The notes: generated by a model from the letters alone, not told the origin. Shown: positions 21,201 through 31,616, numbered from the stretch's first letter. The stretch: DNA of 64,000 nt from Euryodendron excelsum (GCA_033060915.1 CM065398.1:4462501-4526500), one strand, 5' to 3'. Program-made: numbers and translations.

Positions 21201-23519
21201 TTCCAAAAACTTTCTTCGACAATCTTCCATCAAAAATCTTTCTTAAAAACTCTCTTTCCAAATTCTTCCTTCTAGAAACTCCCCTCTAGGGTTTTCCTTC
21301 CAAAAACTTGTTTCCAAAAGCACACTGTCCAAAAACGCTTTTCTTGAGCCCAGTCAAGCCCTAGAACTCACAATTAGGAAACCCTAATTTTCTTTCCGAA
21401 AACATGGTTTTCAAACTTGTTTTAAAACATAGGTTTCCAAAACCTCTTGTTTTCACATCCAAACTATACACATTTCCAAAACCTCTTTCCTACGTCAAAA
21501 CTATAGTCTTCCCAAATCTTGGGTTTCTAAAACTTTCCTTTTCCAAATCCTGGTCAAATCAAATTTTCCCTTTAGGAAACCAAACCAAATCTTCCCGTCT
21601 AGGAAACTAGATCTTATCCTCCGTTTTTGGAAACAAAATCAAACATTCTCTTTTAGAAACAAAATCCAATTCCTTCGTAATCAAAACCTTTCCTAGTTCA
21701 AATCCTTCCTAATCTTCTTAAGTTTTCAAAACTTGAACATAACAATCCTTCCTAAACTTCAAAACTCAAAATTCAAATCTCTTCTAATTTCCCACCTGCC
21801 TAAACCATAAGTTTCCTATAACTTTCAAATCTTTCCTTAAACATTAAGCTTCCACATCTTTCCTAATTGAACCTTTCCTAACTTTACCCATTTTCAAATC
21901 TTTACTTTCCAAAATTAGGTTTTCCCATCTTTCTTAAATTCAAACATTTCCTAATCTTAAGATTTTCTAAAACTAAAACACTAAAACTTTCTAAATATTA
22001 AATTTTCTAAATTTCAAATCTTTCCAAGTTCAAAACTTTCTTAAGTTAAAACTTTTTAAACCCAAATCTTTCCAAAATCCTAACTTTCTAAATTTCCAAA
22101 TCTTTCTAAAATTCTAAGCTTTCCAAATTCAAAACTTTCTAAACTTTAAACTTTCTTATTTTCAAAACTTCCTTATTTTCAAAACCTTTCCTCTGTCAAA
22201 ACCTTTCTTAATTCAAAACTTTCTTAAATTGAAACTTTCTAAATTCAAAACTTTCCAATTTCAAAACTTTCTTAAAATGAAATGTTTCCTATTTCAAAAC
22301 TTTCCTAATTCGAAACTTTCCTAAAATGAAACCTTCCTAAAATGACACTTTCCTAATTTAAACCTTTCCTAATTCGCACATTTACTAAATCTAATCTTTC
22401 CTAGTCTTCCAAGTCCAACATTTGAGTCAAATCTTTCTAAATCTCAAGTCTTTCCTATGTCTCCTATCTTTCCGAAGTCTAGGTTTCCTAAACCTCCATC
22501 TTTCCAAAACAAATCTAAATCTTTCTTCCAAGTTCTATTTTTTTTTTCAAATCAAAATCCAACCTTTTCAATTCCAAAATTCTAAATTCCAATCTTCAAT
22601 CTTTTATTTTAAATTCAAATCAAATCCTATTTCCAATTCAATCTCTTTCTTCCAATCAACTCTTCTATTCTCAATCGGACTCTTGTCCGAACTACGACTG
22701 ACCTGATTCCTCCAAAAGGATACTTAGGCAACCCTCATGGGTGTGGTCACAACCTTTTTCAAATATCTAATTCCACAACATGTTTCAAATTTCTATTTTT
22801 ACAACTTCTTTCCAATCTCCAACCCTACGATTTTTCTTCAAGTTTCTAATTCCATGATCTATTTCTATTTTCAATCTTCAATTTCAATTTTCAAAACCTT
22901 TTTCCAAATTCAAGCTTCTATCTCTTTCTTTTCAAATCTATTTCCAAATCAACTCTCTTCTATTGCACTTGCATATCATGCATTATGTTAGTTTCTTTTC
23001 AAACATTCTTTTTCAATGTGGATAGGATTGAACATTAGTTAGTTAAAGATTCTCATAGGTGAATCTAGGGTAGATTGACATGTAGGTACCGAAAGGGCAG
23101 GGTAGGGTGATGGCTTAGTGTGTTTTCCCTACACGTAACCAACCTCCGAACCTAGGGTCATTGATTTCAAAGACCAAAAAAGGAGTTATTTTCTAAAAAG
23201 GGCTAAATATTTTTCAAAGGTTGCCAAACAACTTGTTTCTCTTAAAAACCCTCTCTGGAGGTGGTATTTTCAAAAAACCTTTTTCCAAAGACCCTAAGTG
23301 TAGTCTTCGGATTATTCTTAGTTTTTAGGTGACCTAACTCACCTTAATCAAGTTAGGTGGCGACTCCAAATCTTTTCTAAAAGCCCTTTATTCAAACCAA
23401 TTTTTCAATTCAAACCTAGTCGCACTCATTCTTCTAGGAGGGTGAGTTCTAACGAGAGAGTACAGAATTTTTTCCGCTTGTGTGTGTATTCCTCGAGTGC
23501 GAAAAATTTAGGCGCAACA
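18254..23519 (+). repeat. 3' LTR of element A
   Basis: This 5266-bp LTR runs from TGTAAGCACCCC to GGCGCAACA. It has the same order of modules as the 5' LTR: minisatellite (about 18440-18835), three ~157-bp units (about 19330-19660), GGCGCC dyads (about 20030-20092), TATA box, teloboxes, donor-like AAG/GTAGGC (20433/20434), hairpins (from about 20830), G-poor tract, and PBS-like TGGCGACTCC (23358-23367). The following ACTAC completes the target duplication. Confidence 0.93.
20106..20113 (+). promoter_or_regulatory. TATA box of 3' LTR of A
   Basis: TATAAATA in CATCTCTATAAATATAAAGC, equivalent to 1892-1898 of the 5' LTR. Confidence 0.6.
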
Positions 23520-23524
23520 ACTAC
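23520..23524. other. Target-site duplication of element A (right copy)
   Basis: ACTAC. The last two bases match the AC at positions 1-2 before the 5' LTR; the other three are outside the window. Confidence 0.6.
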
Positions 23525-24564
23525 ACATGATGGTCAATAAACACACACGTCCCAATTCCCAACTTTACAATAATCTTGGACTTTTCAGCTCCCTTCACTT
23601 CTTTTTCATTTGAAATTTTTGTTCTTTTCAACTCCTTTTCATCCCTTCATTTCTTTTCTTTACTTTTTCAACTCCTTACACTTTCAACTTCACAAATATA
23701 TAAGCAATGCAACAACTCTGGAATTTAGCATTGACAAACTTTTAAACTCATGTGTACACGAATATTGAGAAAGAAATATAGACATGAATGGCTCAATGGA
23801 ATGAAATGGCCTCTACTCTTATAATCCGAAAACCACATTAAATCAAAACTTCAAGAGCGTATAAGATGTCAATAACTCCAACTAATGCTCAACATATAAA
23901 CCAAAATCAAGCATAATGAAGATGTTCAATGAATGAAGATCAATAACTTAACCTTGAATAAATGTAAATCACTCTCAAAAGGCGATAAATAGGCTCTAAA
24001 GCTCACAAGGTATATAATCTCCACCTTATAAGGACATGTATGCATAAGAGAGAAACATAGAAAGATCATATACCATACTAGTGCACAACAATGTAAACTC
24101 TCTCTTATAATAGTTTTATGACAAAAACTTGAAATCATCACAGTATTTAAGGTGAATCAATCATCAACTCAAACTTAGTCGAAGGCACGACTCAAAGTAT
24201 CCTTGACATCATAAACGTGTTGACGTGACTATAGATATAGTTCCTCAAGATAATCCCCAACACTTCCAATCGTAACAATAAGCATAAAGAGTATATGGAA
24301 AAGTGTGAGGAATACAAACCAAAGTACCGAACCATATGATACATCAAATCTTTACCGAAGAACTCAAGTATCTGAAGAGTAATCAACATATTGCCACACC
24401 TGAGACCAATCCATAAAACATGACAAGGTTTGAAGCATAATAACCAAGAATAACAATATATCGGCATATGAACAAAATAACACAAAACATGTATCCACTA
24501 ATGTGCAAAATGAGTTTTAGATACACAAGATGATAAGAACATGAACAATCACAGTATCTAAACA
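23525..24564 (-). other. 3' tail of element D downstream of ORF2
   Basis: About 1 kb of A/T-rich sequence without recognisable protein. Read on the minus strand, its distal part is purine-rich (GAAAAAG/GAAGTG-type words near 23585-23680). Athila elements commonly have a long non-coding, purine-rich stretch before the 3' LTR. The short frames here (for example 23926-24485) match no family I know. Confidence 0.55.
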
Positions 24565-25863
24565 CTACCCCTCATCATCCTCGTCATCCCCAACTGGTGA
24601 TGGATGCATCCGATGATCCAAACGCCGAACTAACACCATCATCTGCTCAAGGGTGGTCTGCTGGGCACAGATCCGACCCTCTAACATCGTCACATGATCC
24701 GTATGCTGCTCCTGCACAACTACTCTCTCGACCAAGGCAGCCTCAATCCGCTCAAGCACAAGTCCCTGCTGTACAAGGGCCTGGCTCTGTTGCTCTAAAA
24801 TTAGTCCTTAAGCTGCCAAAGTCTGAGACTGCTGCTCAAGTCTCTCCAACAGAAGCCGCATGCTCGGAACCTGACCCTGCTGCTCTTCTGGCTGCTATGC
24901 AGGTTGAGCTCCCTCTGCCTGTTGCTCCTGTGGTGGCTCTGGTAGGGGAGGTAAATGTCTCTTTGAACGTCTCACACTCGACGCGTCAATAGTAGACACC
25001 TATTGCACCCAGAGCAATCTTGGGACAATATCGACCCCAGTCTCCTCTATCACAAACGAGAGCAGACAACCAAAAGGAATGGTCCCCTGTGCTCTAGGAA
25101 ATGCATACTCGGTGTATAATGCCATAAACATGAATCTCGGCAGGTCGATCGACCTCTGAGTACCTATAGCCCACAGAAGAGTTGCTCTCACCCAACTCAC
25201 CTCAGTGTGACGCGTAATCAGCAGAAGCGAATGATAGGAAAATAAGAACAATGGCTGGTAACGCGGTGTAAGCACTCTCACGGGCAACTGACGTCTACCC
25301 ACCCAATGTGTCCCCTAAACATATACCTCATCGGATATAACATCAAAATCCGGTGCCCCCTCAGCTAGGTAACTAAACTGCGCCTCAGCAACTCTGGGTA
25401 GCTGATATACCTGGGCAAACGTGCTTGGAGTAATCCTAACCACATGCCCCCTGACCCACGACTCAATTACCTCATGCCCCGGAGTGGTACTAGCTCTACG
25501 GATGTTCGCTATGAACTCGGCGATCAACATGAATACACAAGACCCCTGGAAGTGAGCCAATGGAGTCCACTCTTTCCTAACAAACTCCTTTTCCCAGCGG
25601 TAAATACCACCCCTAAAAGCATAGAGAGCAAACTCCCGCTCTCTAGGGAACCCTCTCACGCTCCAAGTCTCAATAAAAGCCTCTGAGGCAGCCTCACTAA
25701 CGAATCTCTTAACATCATATGCTAGGGGAGTCGGTAATGCCGCTCCCCAACTTCTACCTCTACTAGCCCTACCGCCCTGGCCAACTCGACCAGCTATGAC
25801 TAAACAAGTGGCTACACAAAAGACTACTCTACCAATATAAAACAGTGCACGAGAGAGACTCAA
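24565..25863 (-). pseudogene. Env-like/plant-transposon-protein ORF2 of element D (decayed)
   Basis: One frame runs through 433 codons with four in-frame stops (25315-25317, 25000-25002, 24895-24897, 24808-24810). Residues 1-25 are hydrophobic (MSLSRALFYIGRVVFCVATC), then come AYDVKRFVSEAASEAF, WTPLAHFQGSCVFMLIAEFI, ESWVRGHVVRI and, after the first stop, LITRHTEVSWVRATLLWAIG and IDLPRFMFMAL. The order EF.AN - WVRG - YQLP - H.tev...RA.LL - IDLP matches the putative plant transposon protein domain (PF20167 type) found downstream of pol in Athila elements. The C-terminus is Gln-rich and coiled-coil-like (LERLEQQSQ, LEQQSQALVQQG), ending in DDEDDEG. A TATA box lies about 155 bp upstream. Family identity is by eye; loss of function is certain unless stops are read through. 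Confidence 0.7.
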
Positions 25864-26016
25864 GAGGAGTACCTAAGGCAGGAATAGATGGTAGCGTGCG
25901 AATACAAACTCGTGCTTGAACTCCGGTAGGGCCCTGCTACTCAAAAACTTCGAAACACTCAATTGCTCACTAGTTTTATGTTTGAATTGAGTTTGAACTC
26001 AACTTTGAATGCCTCA

Positions 26017-26023
26017 TTTTATA
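26017..26023 (-). promoter_or_regulatory. TATA-like box upstream of ORF2
   Basis: CTTCTATAAAATGAGG on the minus strand, about 155 bp before the ORF2 start, with TTCGAA palindromes directly upstream. The same arrangement (TTCGAA cluster then TATA) occurs in the D LTR near 61886-62060. Confidence 0.45.
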
Positions 26024-26044
26024 GAAGATGGAAACCCGTTCGAA

Positions 26045-26120
26045 GGCCGTTCGAATGCAACTTAAGACACAACCATTCGAATGGCCGTTCGAATGCAACT
26101 TAAGACACAACCATTCGAAG
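26045..26120. repeat. Two 38-bp tandem copies with TTCGAA palindromes
   Basis: GGCCGTTCGAATGCAACTTA plus AGACACAACCATTCGAA(T/G) occurs at 26045-26082 and 26083-26120. Further GTTCGAA/CTTCGAA words flank it (about 26035 and 26135). Confidence 0.8.
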
Positions 26121-26318
26121 GCCGTCTAACGCTCTTCGAACGGCCCGGTCGAATGCAATGCACACCATTTGAATGGTCAACCTAGAATTCGACTCAACGC
26201 AACGCAAAACTGACAAAAACTAACGAAAATCTCAAAAAAAAAAAAAAAAACACAGAGAAAAACTACCAAAACGACAACATCCTAAAGTAGCATTTAACAC
26301 AAAGCAAAAACACCGATC

Positions 26319-26334
26319 TTCCCCCCCCAAAACT
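26319..26334 (-). other. Internal polypurine-like G-run of element D
   Basis: TTTTGGGGGGGGAA on the minus strand, between ORF1 and ORF2. It resembles a plus-strand primer tract but no LTR start follows it. It could be an internal (central) tract or a chance homopurine run. Confidence 0.35.
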
Positions 26335-26547
26335 AAAGATAGGCCAAGTCCTCGAGGCCTTAGAACATGCATAAACAGAGGAAAAAACAACTTAAATATC
26401 CATAATAAAAATATCCTTGTAAAGCATGTAGATCAAAGGTGATTCGCATCCATAATACGATAAAAAATAAAATAAAAGACAACTACTAAAATAAACTAAA
26501 CCAGTTCCGGACACTCTAGAGAACTCAAGAAAACTATAGAATCAGAA

Positions 26548-27441
26548 CTAAATAGTATCACGAGACTTAAGCATCTTAATCTCTGCCTTTAACTCCTGAA
26601 TCTGAGAGTGCAACTCCTCAAGAGAATGGGCTGATTTGTCAGCTTCTGATGGTCGCTCAAATGAAATATCTACCCCGTAAATCGGATAGCCAGAGTATTG
26701 AATAGTATTAGCGGACAAAGTAGGAACTCGGGCAGCTTTCAAGGACTCATGGATCAAAAGACCAAAGGGCATAGGATCATAAGATAACTGAGACTCCACA
26801 ATGGCTTTCAAGATGAGATTCAGAAGGTCAATAGCGTACCTTTTACCAATAATGTACAGACACACACAACGGGAGCGATGGACAGTCCTGATAAAGCACT
26901 TCTCAGGAATAATAGTGGTGGCAATAATTAAGTTCAGCATCTGGTACTTATGTTTCAAAGAGGCCATTGGAATAGTAGACTGTTGCCACGGAACAGAGGT
27001 AAATTGAAGTTCGAAAAGAAGTTCCTCACTAGTAGGCAAAGAGCAAGGGAGTGGCAGATAATCAGGATGACAAGTGGATGGTATATGTAGAAGATGAGAA
27101 ACGTCCTCTTTGCCAATAGTAATGGTCCGGCCCCGCACCGTAGAGGTCAAGATAAGCTCAGGCTGCGAGGTATGAGTCAAATAAGCATAAAATTCCCGAA
27201 CCATGTCAACATTAATAGCCCCTTCTCTGCCTAGCATATGAACCCATCCCCTATGAAGGAAATCAGCTTGCAAAAGAGCATCCGCAAATTCAGACAAGTG
27301 AATACGACGCTCGATGAGGACCTCACGACCATGGAAATTGTTCATGAACATGCCTCGCTCCTGTGAATTAGCAAATTTGTCAACTTCTGTTCGACTCTGT
27401 TTATGACCTCTTTTAGAGAACTTGGTTCCAAGAGATGCCAT
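26548..27441 (-). CDS. Env-like/plant-transposon-protein ORF1 of element D (intact frame)
   Basis: 297 codons without a stop. I chose the ATG at 27441 (MASLGTKFSKRGHKQSR) over the upstream one at 27609, because the 56 extra residues (MLPFFLEFFRLFYF...) are a Phe/Leu run translated from an A/T-rich leader and may be chance, though a membrane segment cannot be excluded. Core features: NNFHGREVLIERR, ADFLHRGWVHMLG, NVDMVREFYAYLTH, TVRGRTITIGKEDVSHLLHIP cut short here, a later LNLIIATTIIPEK and MPFGLLIHESL. The order W - EFYA - VRG - LhIP matches the PF20167-type putative plant transposon protein. The last 25 residues (SLEELHSQIQELKAEIKMLK) look like a coiled coil. It follows integrase by about 275 bp. 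Its open frame contrasts with the broken gag-pol. Function unknown. Confidence 0.6.
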   Translation of the reverse strand: MASLGTKFSKRGHKQSRTEVDKFANSQERGMFMNNFHGREVLIERRIHLSEFADALLQADFLHRGWVHMLGREGAINVDMVREFYAYLTHTSQPELILTSTVRGRTITIGKEDVSHLLHIPSTCHPDYLPLPCSLPTSEELLFELQFTSVPWQQSTIPMASLKHKYQMLNLIIATTIIPEKCFIRTVHRSRCVCLYIIGKRYAIDLLNLILKAIVESQLSYDPMPFGLLIHESLKAARVPTLSANTIQYSGYPIYGVDISFERPSEADKSAHSLEELHSQIQELKAEIKMLKSRDTI

Positions 27442-27715
27442 TATACGTGTGCAAGGAATGAGACGGAAACTGGTGAAGAAAAACCTAAAACAAAACAAAA
27501 CAACCCAAAATAGCAAAAAACAAGACTCAATAAAAGAAAAGAAAATTAAAATAAAATATAATAAAGGAAAATAAAACAAACGAAAGAACTCTAAAAAAAA
27601 TGGAAGCAAAATAGTAGAAATAGTGATAATAATCTACAGAAGATACAAAATTTACAAGTCTCTATCTGGAGGGAGACTAAAGATCAAGAGGGGGTGGATC
27701 CTCAAGATCCACACA

Positions 27716-28885
27716 TTAAACCTTACCCACAAAATTATCAAGGTAGGGCTTCAACTGATGCCCATTAACTTTAAACACATTTATATTTTTAGGGTTTTCA
27801 ATTTCAATTGCACCATAAAATGTGACACTGCACACAACAAAGGGTCTGGACCAACGACTCTGAAGCTTGCCCGAAAACAAATATAACCGAGAATTATATA
27901 GTAGGACTTTTTGACCTACTTCAAAATATTTTCGCAAAATGTGTTGGTCATGTACCGATTTCATTTTCGCCATAGAGATTTTTGAGTTCTCATAAGCATC
28001 ATTCCTGATCTCCTTTAGTTCATTGAGTTGCAATTGCCGTAGGGGACCTGCCTGATCTAGACTCATATTAAATTGAGGGATTGCCCAATACGCCTTGTGC
28101 TCTATTTCAACCGGAAGGTGGCATGCCTTCTCATACACAAGTCTATACAGGGATGAACCTAGAATGGTCTTATATGCTATCCTATATGCCCATAATGCAT
28201 CTTCTAATCTCAAGGACCAATCCTTTCGATTAGGATTGACAGTTTTCTCAAGGACTTGTTTGATCTCCCTATTTGCTAACTCAACTTGGCCTTGTGTTTG
28301 GGGGTGGTAAGGTGTACCAACCTTATGAATCACCCCGTACTTCCTCATTAAAAGACCTATGAGCTGGTTACAGAAGTGGGAGCCACCATCACTGATGATA
28401 GCTCGGGGCATACCAAATCTAGCAAAAATATACTCCTTGAAGAACTTGACCACAATAACATGGTCGTTGATACGTGACGGGATGACTTCTACCTATTTGG
28501 ACACGTAGTCTATAGCCACTAGAATATAGAGATAACCACACAAGTTCGGAAATGGACCCATAAAGTCAATACCCCAACAATCAAAGACCTCTAGAATAAT
28601 GATTGGAGTAAGAGGCATCATGCGCCTCTGAGATAAACTTCCTAATCGTTGGCATCGATCGAAAGACGTGCAAAAGGTATGGACATCATGGAACAAGGTG
28701 GGTCAATAGAACCCACTTTGCAAAACTTTTGTAACGGTTTTACGAGATGAAAAATGTCCACCACACGCCTGTGAATGGCAGAACTCAATTATGCTTTTTA
28801 CCTCGGTGTCAGGAACACACCTACGAACAATTTGATCAAGACAGTATTTGAACAAGTAAGGATCTTTCCAAGAGAAAGACCTCAC
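27716..28885 (-). pseudogene. Integrase of element D (Athila type), two nonsense codons and lost zinc-finger Cys
   Basis: Three frames in one phase or close succession cover a near-complete Ty3/gypsy integrase. The HHCC zinc finger is at about 28810-28655 (EFCHSQACGGHF... SFDRCQR); the first Cys of the usual CxxC is Phe (28661-28663). The catalytic core has Asp in WGIDFMGPF (28565-28567), Asp in IISDGGSHF (28388-28390) and Glu in [10 protein letters not shown] (28280-28282), spaced D-x35-E. The C-terminal part has [15 protein letters not shown] and SRWSRPF (Gly-to-Arg in the usual GPF motif). Stops at 28703-28705 (TGA) and 28493-28495 (TAG) each stand where Trp is expected in the family (GFYW, VSKW). 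Integrase would insert element DNA into the genome; this copy cannot make it. Confidence 0.88.
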
Positions 28886-28918
28886 ATTCCTAAAGAACTT
28901 CTTCTTATTGATGCTAGA

Positions 28919-29425
28919 CTAATGTGATGGCATCCTACCCGTGGCTAAGTAATTTGCAATGTCAGCGTACCATGGGGTCATTGTGCTTGTATGTGCAATG
29001 ATTTGGAAGAGATGCTCATCCGGAAAGTGTTCGTTGATTAGAAGGGGGTCTTGGGCTTCCCCATTAGTAGGGAGCCGCGACAAGTGATTCGCCACTACAT
29101 TTTCGACCCCTTTCTTGTCTCGAATTTCAATATGGAATTCTTGTAGCAAGAGGATCCATCGGATGAGTTGGGGTTTCGCATCGGGTTTACTCAAGAGGTA
29201 TTTAAGCACGGAGTGATCGTTGTATATGATAACAAGTGATCTGATTAAGTACAACCTAAATTTGTCAAGTGTGAAAACTACGGCAAGGAGCTCTTTTTCT
29301 GTGGTGGTATAGTTCAATTGAGCCTCATTAAGGGTTTTGCTTGCATAATAGATGACATATGATTTGTTATCTACCCTTTGCCCCAACACAGCCCCCACCG
29401 CATAGTCACTTACATCACACATCAA
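28919..29425 (-). pseudogene. RNase H domain of element D, last catalytic Asp changed
   Basis: The frame has the Ty3/gypsy RNase H series: MCDVSDYAVGAVLGQRV (first Asp), YTTTEKELLAVVFTLDKF (Glu), IIYNDHSVLKYLLS (Asp) and VVANHLSRL. Family members have ADHLSRL; here the Asp is Asn (codon at 29087-29089). It would degrade the RNA strand during reverse transcription. It continues from RT across stops near 29510-29518 and ends at a stop before the linker to integrase. Confidence 0.85.
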
Positions 29426-29518
29426 CTCAAAAGGAAGAGACCAATCAGGTGATCGAATAATAGGTGTGGTGGTGAGAAGCCCTTTGAGTTTATCGAAGGC
29501 TTCTTGGCATTATGGTGT

Positions 29519-30412
29519 CTACTCGAAAGGTACATCTAATGAAAGCAAGTGGCATAAAGGTTTTGATATGGCATTAAACCCTTGAATGAAGCGCCGAAAA
29601 AACTCGGCATGCCCTAAGAATGATCTCACATCTTTTACGCTTTTAGGGGGAGGAAGACGTTGAATCAGTTCGACTTTGGCTCTATCTATCTCGATCCCCT
29701 TGTCGAACACTATATGTCCCAAGACTATACCTTGTGTGACCATGAAGTGACACTTCTCCCAGTTAAGCACTAAATGGCTTTCCTCACATCTTTCCAAAAC
29801 TCGCTCTAAGTGCTCGAGACACAATTCATAGCTATCCCCATAAACCGAGAATTCATCCATGAAAACTTCAAGAATTTGCTCAACCATGTCACTGAAAATA
29901 GGCATCATGCACCTTTGAAAAGTGGCCGGCGCATTGCATAGGCCAAAGGGCATTCTCCTATACGTATAGGTGCCAAAAGGGCACGTGAATGTAGTCTTGT
30001 CCTAATCTTCTAGCGTGACCTCTATTTGGTTATAATCGGAATAACCATCTAGGAAGCAATAAAAAACTCGGCCCGCAACTCATTCTAGGACTCGGTCCAA
30101 GAATGGAAGTGGGAAGTGATCTTTTCTAGTTTCGATATTGAGCTTCCAGTAGTCAATACACATTCTCCAACCTGTTTGGATCCTAGTTGGCACTAGTTCA
30201 TTATGCTCATTCTTCACTACCGTGACTCCTGACTTTTTAGGGACTACTTGGGTTGGACTTCCCGATTTGGAATCAAAGATGGGGTATATAATACCTGCAT
30301 CAAGAAGCTTCAGCACCTCTCCTCTAACTACCTCCTTCATGTTAGGGTTTAAGCGTCTCTGCATTTGACGCACGGGCTTAGACTTTTCTTCAAGATATTC
30401 TGATGTGTGCAC
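29519..30412 (-). pseudogene. Reverse transcriptase of element D, catalytic FMDD altered to FMDE
   Basis: The fingers are at 30412-30080 (QRRLNPNMKEVVRGEVLKLL, GVTVVKNEHNELVPTRIQTG, RMCIDYWKLN). A TGA at 30077-30079 stands at a family Arg position and a TAG near 30008 at a family Gln position. Motif A (FYCFLDGYS, about 30035-30060) is present. From 29953 come MPFGLCNAPATFQRCMM, then EVFMDEFSVYGDS: the second Asp of the polymerase FMDD motif is Glu (29852-29854). The thumb/connection follows (NWEKCHFMVTQGIVLGHIVF, DVRSFLGHAEFFRRFI). An upstream frameshift near 30412 separates it from the linker. This is a clear Athila-lineage RT, inactive by several lesions. Confidence 0.9.
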
Positions 30413-30498
30413 ATGAGAGGGCTAATGCCGTGAAGGTCCGCTATGGTCCAACCTAAGGCTTTCCTATGTTTCACGAGCACTTGTAATAAAGATGCCTC

Positions 30499-30866
30499 TT
30501 AGCCTTCAGACAGGCAAGAGGATATGAGCATGGTGTATGATTCACCGTCCCTAAGAAAAGCATACTTGAGGGTAGAAGGTAAAGGCTTTCTTTCAGGAGT
30601 TGGTGGTTGCTCTTCGAAAGAGACTGTCTTGATAACACCAGGGGTAAGGGATTCAAAAACAGGGGTCCAATGACCCACATGCATGACCATATGACTCCCT
30701 CCCATTGTAATTGATGGGTCTCTAAAACCTACACACTCAGACTCCAATTGACCATAAGGCTCACTCCAAGCTAGAGCTCTCTCAATTGGGTCCTCCATGA
30801 ATTCCTGATCCACATGCTCTTGGATGATAAACTCGATGAAGTCAACCTCCTCAATTTGGTCTTCTT
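30499..30866 (-). pseudogene. Protease-RT linker of element D
   Basis: Acidic linker (HVDQEFMEDPIERALAW, EEQPPTPERKPLPSTLKYAF) as found between protease and RT in Athila polyproteins. The motif KPLPSTLKYAFL is a family landmark directly before RT. It ends at a stop at 30499-30501; a further stop lies near 30866 at the upstream side. Confidence 0.75.
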
Positions 30867-30884
30867 CCTACAATTGCTTACCCA

Positions 30885-31616
30885 CTATGAAAATGTTGGT
30901 CTCAAGGTTATATTCCCGAATGAAAGCTTAAGCAACGCATTCCTACAATGAATAATGGCATTCACGATTGCTAGGAAGGGTCGTCCTAAAATTACTGGGA
31001 TATGACGCTTAGACGACTCGGCCTCTACGGGTTGGGTATCTAAAACAATAAAATCCACCAGATAGTAGACTATATCAACCTGTTTGAGCACATCCTCGAT
31101 AATAGCTCTAGGGACTTTCACAGACTGATCAGCTAACTCTAATGTCACTCGTGTTGGTTTAAGCTCTCCTAGACCTAGTTCTTTATACACAGAATATGGA
31201 AGAAGGTTCACACTCGAACCTAGGTCAAGAAGTGCGCGATCAATCCTAGAGCCCCCTATTGTGCACAAAATCATAGGACAACCAGGGTCCTTATATTTCA
31301 GCACCGACTTACATTAGAGAATTACACTCTGACTTTCATTCATCATTGCCATTTCTTTAACATGCAATTTTCTTTTTACAGTGCACAAGTCCTTCAAGAA
31401 CTTGGCATCGGACGGTATTTATTTAATGGCATCTAACATAGGGATATTAATTCGAACTTGTTTGAAGACATCATAAATTTCAGCATTCAAGTTCGCTTTA
31501 CTCGCTTTGTTCAACCTATGTAGGAATGGTGTATGTTTTAAGTCTTCCAAGCTCACGTCCTTAGATGTTTGGGGAAGTGGCTCAGAATGAATCCCATTCT
31601 CTTTTGGTTCACTCAT
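30885..31616 (-). pseudogene. Aspartic protease region of element D
   Basis: A single frame runs from 31616 with stops at 31419-31421 and 31314-31316, both TAA where the family has Gln. The active site is RALLDLGSSVNLLPYSVY (Asp at 31224-31226), the DLGxS variant normal in plant Ty3/gypsy. HIPVILGRPFLAIVNA is the C-terminal ILGRPFL landmark. The upstream part (FLHRLNKASKANL... RINIPMLDAIK) is the usual Athila gag-protease spacer. A frameshift near 30900-30915 separates it from the linker. It would process the polyprotein; not functional here. Confidence 0.85.

Larger units (their letters stand above)
3..23519 (+). mobile_element. Element A: complete giant non-autonomous LTR retrotransposon (Tat/Ogre-like), interrupted by solo LTR L2
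   Basis: Two direct LTRs (3-5322 and 18254-23519) flank about 7.2 kb of internal sequence, once the nested solo LTR L2 (6433-12156) is removed. The LTRs start TGT(A/G)AGCACCCC and end in CA. A tRNA-Arg-like primer site follows the 5' LTR and a purine tract precedes the 3' LTR. The five bases after the 3' LTR are ACTAC, and the only two bases of the window before the 5' LTR are AC, which fits a 5-bp target-site duplication. No gag, protease, RT, RNase H or integrase motif is visible in any frame, so movement would need proteins from an autonomous relative. The LTRs differ at roughly 5% of positions in the first 180 bp compared by eye, so A is older than B. Assignment to the Tat/Ogre lineage rests on primer site and LTR size only. 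Confidence 0.9.
25864..26547 (-). other. Spacer between ORF1 and ORF2 of element D
   Basis: Holds, in minus-strand order, a G-run resembling a polypurine tract (26319-26334), a T17 run (A17 on +, 26234-26250), an array of TTCGAA palindromes (about 26035-26165) and a TATA box (26017-26023). No coding sequence is seen. Confidence 0.6.

Noticed and set aside
24192..24565. Cys/Tyr-rich membrane-like frames downstream of ORF2
   Set aside because: Overlapping frames of A/T-rich sequence without a family match or a shared frame.
27442..27609. Hydrophobic N-terminus of ORF1 as a signal or membrane segment
   Set aside because: The 56 residues come from an A/T-rich leader directly upstream of a better Met. 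Not excluded, but not supported.
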